DNA from: Oxalobacter formigenes | GTDB lineage: Bacteria > Pseudomonadota > Gammaproteobacteria > Burkholderiales > Burkholderiaceae_D | NCBI GenBank assembly: GCA_023667225.1 | Contig: JAMPAN010000002.1 | Coordinates: 1-64,000, forward strand | Direction: 5' to 3' | Length of the DNA stretch: 64,000 nt | In this document: positions 27,254 to 36,426 of the stretch, piece by piece | Numbering within the stretch: the first letter of the stretch is position 1 | How the letters are laid out: every line of letters starts with the position of its first letter | The notes under the pieces: generated by a model | Databases searched by the model: none | Told to the model about the DNA's origin: nothing | Seen by the model: the letters and a program-made list of their open reading frames with translations, nothing else | Made by a program: the position numbers and the translations under genes

Positions 27254-28358
27254 TTATACCCCCTGTTTCAGGGATTCGGCAATAAATTCGTCCAGGTCGC
27301 CGTCAAGAACGGCCTTGGTGTTGCCGGTTTCAAAATGGGTGCGCAAATCTTTGACGCGGGACTGGTCGAGCACATAGGAACGGATCTGGTGTCCCCAGCC
27401 GACATCGGTTTTGGAATCTTCCAGTTTCTGCTGTTCGTTCATGCGCTTGCGCAATTCCAGCTCATAAAGGCGCGATTTGAGCATATCCCAGGCTTCGGCA
27501 CGGTTTCTGTGCTGGCTCCTGTCGTTTTGGCATTGCACGACAATGCCTGTCGGGATATGGGTCAGTCTGACGGCAGAATCGGTTTTGTTGATATGCTGGC
27601 CGCCAGCTCCCGATGCGCGGTAGGTATCAACGCGCACATCGGCCGGGTTGATATCGATTTCGATGGAATCATCGACTTCGGGATATACAAACAGGCTGCA
27701 AAAGGAGGTGTGGCGGCCGTGGTTTGAATCAAAGGGCGATTTGCGCACAAGGCGGTGCACGCCGGTTTCTGTTCGCAAAAAGCCGTAGGCATATTCGCCT
27801 TCTACCTTGATAGTGGCGGTTTTGATGCCGGCTATTTCACCATCGGAGATTTCAAGGATTTCTGCTTTGAATCCCTTGCGTTCGCAGTAACGCAGATACT
27901 GGCGCAGGATCATGGAGGCCCAGTCCTGGGCTTCTGTGCCGCCGGCGCCTGCCTGGATATCAATGAAGCAGTTGCTGGCGTCCATGGGGTTGGAGAACAT
28001 ACGCAAAAATTCCAGATTGCCCACTGCCTTTTCAATGGCGCGGGTATCTGTTTCTACTGCAACCAGGGTATCTTCATCGTTTTCTTCCCGCGCTATGGCG
28101 AAAAGTTCGCTGGTATCTTTTAATTCGGATTGGATGCGGGTCAGCGTATGGACAACCAGTTCCAGTGATTTTTTTTCCTTGCCGAGGTTCTGCGCCCGTT
28201 TCTGGTCGTTCCAGATGTTGGGGTCTTCCAGTTCGGCGTTGACCTGTTCCAGCTTGTCTGCTTTTTCCTGGAAGTTAAAGATACCTCCGCAGGGCGGCTT
28301 CGCGCCCGACGAGGTCGTTTAACAGGCTGGAGATGGCATTGATGCGTTCTGCTTCCAT
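27254..28358 (-). CDS. prfB: Peptide chain release factor 2 (programmed +1 frameshift)
   Basis: RF2 terminates translation at UGA and UAA. The first frame starts at ATG 28358 ([20 protein letters not shown]...) and stops after codon 27 at TAA (28277-28275). Skipping one T at CTT-T-AAC continues as [19 protein letters not shown] and then the full RF2, giving ~367 residues. The catalytic GGQ is in [17 protein letters not shown]. The recognition region reads [13 protein letters not shown], where E. coli has SPFDSGGRRHTSF. The shift stop is UAA, not the usual UGA. A TATAAT-like -10 lies upstream near 28395-28400 on this strand. Confidence 0.94.
28274..28289 (-). promoter_or_regulatory. prfB programmed frameshift site
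   Basis: On the minus strand the site reads CGG AGG TAT CTT TAA C. The internal Shine-Dalgarno-like GGAGG lies three bases before the CTT slip codon, as in E. coli (AGGGGG TAT CTT TGA C). Only the stop differs: TAA here. Confidence 0.92.
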
Positions 28359-28404
28359 GTGGGTTCTCTTTGGGGGATTAGTCAGGGTAATCCGATATTA
28401 TACC
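28321..28404. repeat. Direct repeat copy A (prfB promoter and start)
   Basis: This 84-base segment covers the prfB -10, leader and first 13 codons. It is ~88% identical to 29161-29246, with the first 34 bases exact. The two copies flank the exported-protein gene at 28452-29033. Confidence 0.88.
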
Positions 28405-28451
28405 TGAGCTTCTTGCATGAAAGGGAGGTCAATGTTGAATGCTACGTGTGA

Positions 28452-29033
28452 CTAAAATGGCTCTATGCAAGAGTAACGTTTTTTTGTCAGGGGACGAAAT
28501 TTTCTATTGTTATCCAGAAGAAAATATCTTGCTTCGCATTCAGGGTTGTCAATGAGCCGGGCATCTGTGCATTGGGCAAGAACAAGCCTGCTATCTGGTT
28601 TTGTAAACAAGCGTGTAAGGCATCTATATCCCCTTCTTGTTCTCATGTAATGAATTTCTGAGGAATCAAATATATCCGTATTGGAAACATACTTTCCTGT
28701 GGAAAGATCAATCATACGGTAATAATGTGCCAGTGTGCCAAGACTGTTGATGAAAAGATAGTATTTTCCGGCAAAATTGATTTCAGGTGAATTGATCCGC
28801 TTGCCAACTTCGTTTCTCCAGGTGATATCCTCGAACGTTTTCGTAATAGGATCATTTGCCACTTCTTTTGTTAGGTCGTCAGGAAGATGAAATTCCCCTG
28901 TATATATTTCTCTTACAGGGTAATCCTCAAATAATGGCCTGGACTGGCAGTTTCCTGTTTTCGCAAGGAAAAACGCAATAGCAAGAAAAGAAAATAGAAA
29001 CAGGTTAAGTATCTTATTTGATGAGGCGGTCAT
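28452..29033 (-). CDS. Hypothetical exported protein
   Basis: This 193-residue protein has an N-terminal signal peptide (hydrophobic residues ~9-24, NLFLFSFLAIAFFLAK, with NCQS near the cut). The mature part has aromatic and charged segments such as FAGKYYLFINSLGTLAHYYRMIDLSTGKY and C-terminal Cys residues (TRRGYRCLT, AQCTDARL, NPECEARY, YSCIEPF) that could form disulfides. I recognise no family. It is more A+T-rich than prfB and lies between two copies of the prfB start region. The distal copy could supply its promoter (TGG-TATAAT on this strand near 29245). These points suggest an inserted gene. Confidence 0.65.
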   Translation of the reverse strand: MTASSNKILNLFLFSFLAIAFFLAKTGNCQSRPLFEDYPVREIYTGEFHLPDDLTKEVANDPITKTFEDITWRNEVGKRINSPEINFAGKYYLFINSLGTLAHYYRMIDLSTGKYVSNTDIFDSSEIHYMRTRRGYRCLTRLFTKPDSRLVLAQCTDARLIDNPECEARYFLLDNNRKFRPLTKKRYSCIEPF

Positions 29034-29160
29034 TTTTTTATGATGAGCAATAGTGAGATTTTTGCAGAGGAATTTCTTTATATCTTTTTTTCTGATGTTT
29101 TAGTGTTTTCAGAATATTTGTAATCAAGATTTATTACCTGTTAAACAAGGAAATTTGTTC

Positions 29161-29246
29161 AACAGGCTGGAGATGGCATTGATGCGTTCTGCTTTCATGC
29201 GGGTTTTCTTTGCGGGGATTTGTTAAGGGTAATCTCATATTATACC
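29161..29246. repeat. Direct repeat copy B (truncated prfB start)
   Basis: On the minus strand this copy holds TGG-TATAAT (an extended -10), a leader and an ATG at 29198 followed by [13 protein letters not shown], then diverges and stops after 24 codons. It lies 30 bases from the first CRISPR repeat. No clear plus-strand promoter for the array is seen in 29034-29276. Confidence 0.85.
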
Positions 29247-29276
29247 AGCACTGACTGCTTTTTCAGCAGATAATCA

Positions 29277-30040
29277 ATTTCAGTAATACAGTAAACTTGG
29301 ACGTTACTGGAACTTGGTGCTTCTGGTGCTTCTTATACTCCCGTCTCTAGTTTCAGTAATACAGTAAACTTGGACGTTACTGGAACTTTATTCAGTGCCT
29401 GGCTTGATGGATCATCTTTAATGGTTTCAGTAATACAGTAAACTTGGACGTTACTGGAACTACGCAAGTGGGAACGAACCGAAGGCTGATTGCTATGTTT
29501 CAGTAATACAGTAAACTTGGACGTTACTGGAACTCGGAAGCCGTTGTTACCGTCACGGCGGTCAACAAGTTTCAGTAATACAGTAAACTTGGACGTTACT
29601 GGAACGATTATCAGCAGAAGCACGATTAATCTCATCACCGAGTTTCAGTAATACAGTAAACTTGGACGTTACTGGAACTACGCAAGTGGGAACGAACCGA
29701 AGGCTGATTGCTATGTTTCAGTAATACAGTAAACTTGGACGTTACTGGAACTCGGAAGCCGTTGTTACCGTCACGGCGGTCAACAAGTTTCAGTAATACA
29801 GTAAACTTGGACGTTACTGGAACGTTACGGTATCTCCGGAGATGTTTGCGCGGATGAGTTTCAGTAATACAGTAAACTTGGACGTTACTGGAACTTGCGT
29901 TCACATTTTGGCGTTACTCCTCCTGATGCTGTTTCAGTAATACAGTAAACTTGGACGTTACTGGAACGCGGGCTTTACGCCCATTCACAACAACATAATC
30001 ATGGTTTCAGTAATACAGTAAACTTGGACGTTACTGGAAC
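29277..30040 (+). CRISPR. Type II-B CRISPR array, 11 repeats, 10 spacers
   Basis: The 37-base repeat begins GTTTCAGTAATACAG and ends ACGTTACTGGAAC. Repeats start at 29277, 29350, 29424, 29497, 29569, 29642, 29715, 29787, 29858, 29931 and 30004. All are identical except that the first begins with A. Spacers are 34-37 bases. Spacers 3 and 4 (29461-29496, 29534-29568) recur exactly as spacers 6 and 7 (29679-29714, 29752-29786), so only eight are distinct. The crRNA sense is taken as plus because the GTTTCAG end is the start of the crRNA repeat in Francisella type II-B, the predicted tracrRNA is complementary to it, and a plus-strand terminator follows the last repeat. Confidence 0.98.
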
Positions 30041-30089
30041 TGCGCCAAAAAACTGATGTTTTTCAGCGGCTTGGCGCAGTTTATTTTTT
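30038..30089 (+). terminator. Terminator of the CRISPR array transcript
   Basis: The last three bases of the final repeat begin an 11-bp perfect stem (AACTGCGCCAA, 30038-30048, with TTGGCGCAGTT, 30071-30081), followed by TATTTTTTC. An inner CTGA/TCAG pairing is possible. There is no T run on the opposite strand, so it acts on plus-strand array transcription, which converges on cas4. Confidence 0.87.
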
Positions 30090-30146
30090 CAGGTTTCTCG
30101 AAGGTATCCAGTTGGTACAAGAAGTGCAGTTTTTTTCGAAGAATGC

Positions 30147-30740
30147 CTATAACCTGTCTGCACAGAAATTCTGATACTCACATTGGCCGCATTGTGCCGC
30201 AGATGCAGATGAATCAGGCAATATGTATTGTTCCATATTGCTCAGCAATACCATTAAGGTATGATGTGCCCATGAACGAGCCGGTTTATCTATTGCCACT
30301 TCATACACTTTTCCGCGGTTGCCATACAGCACAAATCCCTTGTTGACCGGTTTTTGAAGGGTTTCTTCCAACATGAGAGCGTAAGCGACAAGCTGGATTT
30401 TGGCACCTGAGGTATGTGAAAGCTGTTCACCGCTTTTCATTTCGATTGGACACAAGGCGTCTGGCGATTCCAACAGGGCATCACAAATACCGTGAACAGG
30501 CCATTGTTTTCCGGAAAGTCCAATGTTGATCTGCGCAAGACGATAGCGATTGTCAAGGCCGTAACGGCTTAAATTGCGGCGTTTGCTCAGCGCCTGTTGT
30601 ACTTCGTGATAACGAATGCCGTGGTTGACCCACGGTGGTGTGGCAGGATGCAAATTCTTGATTACGTTAAACCAGGGAATGCGCGGACAAAAAAGATGTT
30701 GCCTGAGTAAATAAACCGGGTAGCTTTCAGATAAAGTCAT
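30147..30740 (-). CDS. cas4: CRISPR-associated Cas4 nuclease
   Basis: This is a RecB-like exonuclease of the adaptation module that trims prespacers and helps PAM choice; its presence instead of csn2 marks subtype II-B. Residues: Cys18 (LFCPR), the nuclease core GICDALLE...CPIEMKSGE (D, E, K), QLVAYALML, and a C-terminal Fe-S set Cys184, Cys187 and Cys193 (CGQCEYQNFC). ATG 30740 (197 residues) overlaps cas2 by 14 bases; an in-frame TTG at 30755 would add five residues. It is the last cas gene. Confidence 0.93.
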   Translation of the reverse strand: MTLSESYPVYLLRQHLFCPRIPWFNVIKNLHPATPPWVNHGIRYHEVQQALSKRRNLSRYGLDNRYRLAQINIGLSGKQWPVHGICDALLESPDALCPIEMKSGEQLSHTSGAKIQLVAYALMLEETLQKPVNKGFVLYGNRGKVYEVAIDKPARSWAHHTLMVLLSNMEQYILPDSSASAAQCGQCEYQNFCADRL

Positions 30741-31020
30741 GCTGATCAGGTTCAATATAATTGAAATTTTCGTATCCTGGACAGGTACGGACTACATCAA
30801 TTGGCAATGTGCATTGTATCCAGAGGCATCGGTCACCATCACCAAGCAGAGCCGCAATGTTTTTTTTCATGTTCCGAAATTCCGGCAGTTTCAGATCGCC
30901 ATAAAAAACTGATTTCTGGATTGGCACTAGGCCGATATCTTTCAGACTGTCTGAAAGTTTTTTTCGTTTCTTGTCGTTCTCAATATCGTAACAGACCAGA
31001 TATTTTGCGTACTGTGACAT
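30727..31020 (-). CDS. cas2: CRISPR-associated Cas2
   Basis: This 97-residue ferredoxin-fold protein is the structural partner of Cas1 in spacer integration. It starts MSQYAKYLVCYDIENDKKRKKL, with the conserved first-strand Asp in YDI. SVFYGDLKLPEF follows. ATG 31020 is preferred, with AGGTGG ten bases upstream; an in-frame GTG at 31035 lies inside the end of cas1. Confidence 0.94.
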   Translation of the reverse strand: MSQYAKYLVCYDIENDKKRKKLSDSLKDIGLVPIQKSVFYGDLKLPEFRNMKKNIAALLGDGDRCLWIQCTLPIDVVRTCPGYENFNYIEPDQHDFI

Positions 31021-31028
31021 AATTTTTG

Positions 31029-32024
31029 TTACCACCTGAACCGGTAGCCCCGGTATGAACTATTTCCGGCAACAGCGCCAGCCAGCCGGTAAACCTGTCT
31101 CTGCAAGATATTTTCGAGTTTGACCTGTTTGCCGGTATAGGGATAGGTACGTTGCATAGTTTGAAAAATTTCTTCTGAAATCCGTTTTTTTATTTCAGGC
31201 GTCAGGTATTGCGCATTTTTAATTTGATGCCGGAGCTTGATGACGCTTCTGTCAACGACCCATGCGCGGTATTCTTCCATGACATCCAGTACGAGGGATG
31301 GTTTTCCCGGACGGTAGGTATGATAAAGCCCTGCATACAGTTCGAACCCCGCATTGTCCAGTGCGTTCCAAACCAGCCCGGTCAGGATGGTATATCCGTA
31401 ATTCAGCATCTGGTTTGATAATTCCTGGCTGCCGCGTCCCTGGCGGGTTTCAAAGGTTGCTGAAAGTAAATCTGTTTGCGCAAGCGTATCCCAATAAATA
31501 TGAGCAGCAATGCCTTCTAGGCCAAGCAATCGGTTGCGCCAGTTATCCAGTTTTCCCCACGGCGTACCAGCTATTTGCGTTGCCAGATTCCTGATGGCTT
31601 CTGCCGTATGCTCCAGCCGGTTTCGCGTTTCATCATTTTTTTGGCGTGATTTGCCGTAGTAATTTAATACTGCCCGCTGGTTGCGTATTTTGGAAAGGAT
31701 GATTTCAGCGGACAGGGATGCGGCCAGCGGGCTATGGATAGCCGCAAATTGACGTTCACGAAATTTTGCCACGCCATGCTGGTGTGTGCCGGAAATTGCA
31801 GCTACAGCCGTGTTTTTCCAGTCCAGGATGAAAAGACGTATGCCTCTTGCCGCACATTCCAGCACCAGATTGCTTGAAAAAGAAATGCCCCGTTTGCTGA
31901 TGAATATGGCCCTAAGCCGGGAAAGTGCCGCTTCCCTGACAATTTTCCCGTCTTCCTTGACAACAAGTCGTTCTCCTTCTGTACCCAGAAACTGCCCATA
32001 TTCGCCAACGGTCAGATATCGCAT
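31029..32024 (-). CDS. cas1: CRISPR-associated Cas1 integrase
   Basis: This 331-residue protein inserts new spacers. Its metal-binding residues are visible: Glu170 (LLGLEGIAAHIYW), His235 (AGLYHTYRPGKPSL) and Asp247/Glu250 (LVLDVMEEYR). The N-terminal beta domain has IFISKRGISFSSNLV. It overlaps the end of cas9 by 13 bases, so the four cas genes should be one coupled operon. Confidence 0.97.
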   Translation of the reverse strand: MRYLTVGEYGQFLGTEGERLVVKEDGKIVREAALSRLRAIFISKRGISFSSNLVLECAARGIRLFILDWKNTAVAAISGTHQHGVAKFRERQFAAIHSPLAASLSAEIILSKIRNQRAVLNYYGKSRQKNDETRNRLEHTAEAIRNLATQIAGTPWGKLDNWRNRLLGLEGIAAHIYWDTLAQTDLLSATFETRQGRGSQELSNQMLNYGYTILTGLVWNALDNAGFELYAGLYHTYRPGKPSLVLDVMEEYRAWVVDRSVIKLRHQIKNAQYLTPEIKKRISEEIFQTMQRTYPYTGKQVKLENILQRQVYRLAGAVAGNSSYRGYRFRW

Positions 32025-35000
32025 TGTTTCAGATAAGCTTCCTGGTAAAGTTGCCTGAGAGGACTGCCAGTACTTTCTTCAGTATAGCTATATTTTACCG
32101 TTTTGCCGACAGACAGTATTTTAAGAGTATTGCGCGGCGGATTGAATACAGTTCGAACAGTTTCCGGTATATTTTCCGGCCAAAATTCGGTGAAGCGTTT
32201 TTTATTATCCTTGTCCGGTTTGAGTTCAGGCAGAATCTGGAATGGTGAGGAAATCACAATTTTGCAAACTGCTTTTGCCATCCGTGTAAAATCCTCAAAT
32301 GGCTGGCTGATGCAGATATTGAACCGACCCTGGCTGCCGGGAGAGGCTTTGATAAGGGTATTGTCATCACGATATACTGTCAGCCACAAATCCAGCGGGA
32401 CAACTTTGTGCGGATGTGGTTGCCCGATATAAGCCTTTTCTGTATAAACAGCAGATTTTACGGTTTTGTTTTTGTTCCACTCAATGCGATTTTTCTCATC
32501 AGCTGCAAAGCCTTCAGTAATGGCGCCATTTATCAATTGCTGCTGATAAAGGGTATTGCCATCGAAGGACTGCCGCCGGATTTTCATACTTCCTTTGGAG
32601 CTGGAAGGTATCATGGGGAGGCTCCATATCCGCCGGGTACCGGCATGAGGGCGTGATTTTGGGCGATTGCCGATGAAATGATCCTTCAGCGCTTCCCCTG
32701 CAATCTGATCATTCAGATTGCCAGAGAGACTTGCCAGTTCATGAATTTTTTTCCATTCATAGTAAACCGGTAGAACCAGATTGCCTTCAAAATTGAATGG
32801 TTTGTCTTTTGCTTTGTATTTCAATTTGATGGTAAAAGCTTTTTCAGTTAATTTTTTCTCACGGCTTGTTTTGCTCCGGTATTTGCCGTTATCCTGCAAG
32901 AAGCCGGAAATTACAGGTGTTTTCACGGTGATATAGCATAAGGAAGAAAGCAGTTCCCGCAGAGGTTCATTTTGCAGCGATTCCGGACTGGCAAGCCAGT
33001 CAAAGGCTTTTTTCTTGTTGATTGTCAGGACAGCATGGTTATCCGGATGGCAGATGACCGGTTTTTTTGCAAAAGGCGCCAGCCATTCAAACAGGGCTTC
33101 CGGGTTCTTGCCGGTGATTTCCACATGGTTGCTGTTCTGTTCTTTTTCATCCCTGCCTTTAAGGTGAAAGCCTGCATAGGCTTTTCCTCTTGACCAATAC
33201 AGGGGAATGAAGTGCTCGGCATACATGCCGGCATCAAACAAAGGCGTGGATGCCTTGTTGGTTTTGCTGTTGAACGGTTTTCTGGCAACGCGAATCACAG
33301 CACATTCCTGCGGCAAGCGTTTTTCCAGCTCTGAAATATCTTCTAGACTATAAAGTCTGTCGGATTCGCCGATTTTGTTGCGAAATTGGTTATCGGCTGT
33401 TGCCACGGCATAAACACATAGCGCATCAATGGCATGAGAAGCAACAGACTGCGGTTTGGTTTTCTGGGCACCGGTATGGGCTGTCCCCAGTTTTTGGCGC
33501 AATTGCGATGTTTCTTCAGCAGAGATTTGCAGGGAAGAAAAACGAATAGTTGTGTTTTTTTCATGCGCCCAATCCTTTAGCAGATTCAGCAATTTTATTT
33601 TGAAAGCTTGAATCAGGTAGGCTTGTGTACCATTGACCAGCGTACTGTTGCGCACGCCGAACCATTCCATTGCCCGTTCTTTTGCAGGGGATGTTCCTTC
33701 AATGAAAAGTGCATGCCGAAGTGCGCGGCGTTGTTCGTTGCTCAACAGATCCAGTTTCGGTCTTTTTTCACTTTGCCGGATATCTGCTACGGCTTTTTCG
33801 ATGATTTCCTGAATGGCAGCGGTATCGGATGTGCCGAATTGCTTTTGAAGGTAAGTGTTGTTCAGGTCTGAGAGCGTATATTTGGCTGTTCTTTTTTTCT
33901 GGTTGCCTTCCTGCGAGCAGTAAATCAGGTTCACTTCGCTGTTAAATATGGCAGCATTGGTATCACGCGTCATGGAACGCGGCAGGATATGGTCTATTTC
34001 GCCCTTTTCATCCAGCGGTTTCCCGGTATAAGGACATATTCCCTGTGAGTCGGCCTTGATGCGCTCAGTTTTACCCATCCACCGGGTTTCGTTGCTTTCT
34101 GCCAGTGCCTCAAGTGCATTTTTCTTTTTTGCCGGCATATTTTTGATATCTGCCAGCGAGGCGGTATAGGCAAAACGATTTTGTTCAATCAGGCAGGTTA
34201 TCTCCAGTGTTTCCGGTTTCAGTCCGGAAACCATGATTTCTTCTGCTTTCATTTTGGCCAGTTCCCAGGCTGTGCGATCCAGCGTTTGCCGAACGAAGCC
34301 ATCGAAGGGACGTACGGTATCGGTTGTCAGCCGGACGCAGGTGGCTCCCTCCTGACCATCGGTTATGCGGGATTGCATACGCCAAGTGTTTTCAGCGTGT
34401 ATGGCATAGCCGGTTTTGGTAAAGCCGTTTTGTTTTTCTTCAATAATGTTGTAGAGCTGGGCAAATGAAAAGGGGTTATTAAAGCGTGCTGTTTGCTTTT
34501 TATCCAGTTTCAATATTTCAGCAATTTGATTAGCGGCAGTGTCGATCTGGTCTTTCAGGTGCTTTAACGATTCTTTTTCTTTCAGCTCGGATGCAGATTC
34601 ATTTGCAGGTACCTCTCCATCCTCCAGCCGGGAAATCATGTTCTGCCAGGCTGTGTTGAATGCGTTTCCAAGCTCTTTTCTGCGTTTTTCAATACGTTGG
34701 CAAAGGCTGGCTACTGTAGTACGTCCGCTGATTTTTTTACGCCAAATTTCCTGGATAAAAGTTTGTTCATCCGGTATTTGTGTACCCAGTACGTTGCCAA
34801 TCAGTTGTTTTCGTACTTTGCCCAGCATGGGAGGATGAAGGCCAGAGCGTTCCAGCAGGATGGCATTTTCAGGCAGCCATAACCCGGAACGTGCCTGGCG
34901 GATTTCTTCGTAATAAGTGGCGGCCATCTCCAGAAAGGCTTGCATGTGCTGGCTGCCAAGCGTCTTTTCCAGCCGTGTTTTTGCTTCAAGACTTGCCTGT

Positions 35001-36325
35001 GATTGTTTGGGCGTGACAAGCCGTCTTATGGCATAAGGGTCAATTGCTGTACTGCGGTCAAGAAAGCGCTGGAGGATGTAACTTGCCCGGATGTTATCTT
35101 TACTGTGAGAGGACGGCACTTTCCAGCCACCGGCAGTTTTCACAGGTATGGCGGATTTTCTGTCGTTTTTCTGAAGGATGTCATCAAGCCCTTCTGCCAT
35201 TTTCGGCTCAGCTTTCATCAGGTTGTTTACCCATATTTGCCAGTGTTTATAGCATTTTGTCAGGGCGGCAGGGTTGAGCAACAGGGTTTGGTCAACGGGC
35301 GGATGCCGGTTATTCTGGTCTTCGTAAGGCGGAATGATTTTTTCTGCGTCTATTGTTGCCAGGGTTTCCAGGATATCGTCAGAACGCTTTAGCATGTCGA
35401 TGAAATTGCAGAAGCTTTTCTTGTTGCGTTCTGCCGGATGGAAATATTGATATGCCCGGATAAGTGTTTTCTTCAGGTGTTTTTCATCAAAATAGAATCC
35501 CTTGCGCGAAATGCCGTCAAAGTACCAGCGTTCTGCGCGCAGTTGCAGGTTGGAAATATGGCAGACAATACGCCAGAAAGAGTCTGCTTCGCCAAAGGCC
35601 TGAATGGCCGGGACAAGCCGGGTGTCCTGTCTGATTTCCTGACGAATGGCTTTGAAATAGTCTGCACGATGCTTGTGCCCCATCATTTCCTGCATTACTA
35701 TATTTTCGGCGGCTTTTTTCAGGGCAGCGAATGCGCTTTTTGCCTCGGTCATAAGTATTTTGCTTTCAGGATTTCCTTTTTCCGGACTGAATATTTCCTT
35801 GACGGAAAGCGTTGCGCAATCATTTTTCAGGCTGGCGACAAGGCTAGGGTCCTGTGCCATTTCTTCCCATTGGTTTCGTATGTTTTCAAACGGGTTGAAC
35901 CTGTTAATGCCATTCTCAGCAAGGATATCTGAAAAGAATGCCGGATCTGTTTCCTCCAGCGGCGTCAGGTCAATTTCTGCTTCAATACGGGAGTAGCCCC
36001 GGCGTTTCAGCAAACCGCTCAATGCTTCAATTAGCTTTTTTTGCGTTTTTGGAGCAAGAGTAATACCTTTCTGGCGCATTTTCTCCTGTACGACAGCAAT
36101 CAGAAGTCTTCTTGCAAGATTGAATCGTTTCTTGTTGCGAACCCGATGGCGGTTCATACGCCTGTTGGTCATGGAATAGGTAAAATCAGTGCCGTCGGTT
36201 GGCAAAACCAGGGTACTGAAGTGCGCATGTTCAGATGATGGATGACCTGCATCGCAGGTGTAGGACATGATGCCGGTAAATTTTGCGCCTGAATCCAGTG
36301 CCAGTATGGATAATGCTTCTGTCAT
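32012..36325 (-). CDS. cas9: Cas9 endonuclease, type II-B (Csx12 group)
   Basis: This 1437-residue protein is an RNA-guided double-strand DNA nuclease. RuvC-I is ILALDSGAKFTG with Asp11. The Arg-rich bridge helix spans ~54-73 (NRRMNRHRVRNKKRFNLARR). RuvC-II is EITCLIEQNRF with Glu714. HNH is GICPYTGKPL...GEIDHILPRS...EGNQKK with Asp778-His779 and Asn808. RuvC-III is ASHAIDALC with His964 and Asp967. All nuclease residues are present, so both strands should be cut. The ~470 residues after RuvC-III form a large C-terminal PAM-interacting region. Size, motif wording (LIEQNRF) and the cas4 partner fit the Francisella/Legionella/Sutterella branch. A predicted tracrRNA lies just upstream. A weak -10 (TATACT, 36357-36362 on the minus strand) may serve it. 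Confidence 0.97.
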   Translation of the reverse strand: MTEALSILALDSGAKFTGIMSYTCDAGHPSSEHAHFSTLVLPTDGTDFTYSMTNRRMNRHRVRNKKRFNLARRLLIAVVQEKMRQKGITLAPKTQKKLIEALSGLLKRRGYSRIEAEIDLTPLEETDPAFFSDILAENGINRFNPFENIRNQWEEMAQDPSLVASLKNDCATLSVKEIFSPEKGNPESKILMTEAKSAFAALKKAAENIVMQEMMGHKHRADYFKAIRQEIRQDTRLVPAIQAFGEADSFWRIVCHISNLQLRAERWYFDGISRKGFYFDEKHLKKTLIRAYQYFHPAERNKKSFCNFIDMLKRSDDILETLATIDAEKIIPPYEDQNNRHPPVDQTLLLNPAALTKCYKHWQIWVNNLMKAEPKMAEGLDDILQKNDRKSAIPVKTAGGWKVPSSHSKDNIRASYILQRFLDRSTAIDPYAIRRLVTPKQSQASLEAKTRLEKTLGSQHMQAFLEMAATYYEEIRQARSGLWLPENAILLERSGLHPPMLGKVRKQLIGNVLGTQIPDEQTFIQEIWRKKISGRTTVASLCQRIEKRRKELGNAFNTAWQNMISRLEDGEVPANESASELKEKESLKHLKDQIDTAANQIAEILKLDKKQTARFNNPFSFAQLYNIIEEKQNGFTKTGYAIHAENTWRMQSRITDGQEGATCVRLTTDTVRPFDGFVRQTLDRTAWELAKMKAEEIMVSGLKPETLEITCLIEQNRFAYTASLADIKNMPAKKKNALEALAESNETRWMGKTERIKADSQGICPYTGKPLDEKGEIDHILPRSMTRDTNAAIFNSEVNLIYCSQEGNQKKRTAKYTLSDLNNTYLQKQFGTSDTAAIQEIIEKAVADIRQSEKRPKLDLLSNEQRRALRHALFIEGTSPAKERAMEWFGVRNSTLVNGTQAYLIQAFKIKLLNLLKDWAHEKNTTIRFSSLQISAEETSQLRQKLGTAHTGAQKTKPQSVASHAIDALCVYAVATADNQFRNKIGESDRLYSLEDISELEKRLPQECAVIRVARKPFNSKTNKASTPLFDAGMYAEHFIPLYWSRGKAYAGFHLKGRDEKEQNSNHVEITGKNPEALFEWLAPFAKKPVICHPDNHAVLTINKKKAFDWLASPESLQNEPLRELLSSLCYITVKTPVISGFLQDNGKYRSKTSREKKLTEKAFTIKLKYKAKDKPFNFEGNLVLPVYYEWKKIHELASLSGNLNDQIAGEALKDHFIGNRPKSRPHAGTRRIWSLPMIPSSSKGSMKIRRQSFDGNTLYQQQLINGAITEGFAADEKNRIEWNKNKTVKSAVYTEKAYIGQPHPHKVVPLDLWLTVYRDDNTLIKASPGSQGRFNICISQPFEDFTRMAKAVCKIVISSPFQILPELKPDKDNKKRFTEFWPENIPETVRTVFNPPRNTLKILSVGKTVKYSYTEESTGSPLRQLYQEAYLKQCDI

Positions 36326-36393
36326 GATTTTGTTGTAAAAAGCAGGAGACAGAAGCAGTATAAATGATGTCGCGGGTGAATAAAAAGGACAAT

Positions 36394-36426
36394 AAAAAAC
36401 CCGGATGCCTTAGCAGTTGCCGGGTT
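36394..36426 (-). terminator. tracrRNA terminator
   Basis: On the minus strand, AACCCGG (36426-36420) pairs with CCGGGTT (36404-36398) and TTTT follows. It ends the predicted tracrRNA 68 bases before cas9. Confidence 0.88.

Noticed and set aside
29333..29904. Two minus-strand open frames across the CRISPR array with repeated VTSKFTVLLK segments
   Set aside because: They are translations of the CRISPR repeats and spacers, not genes.
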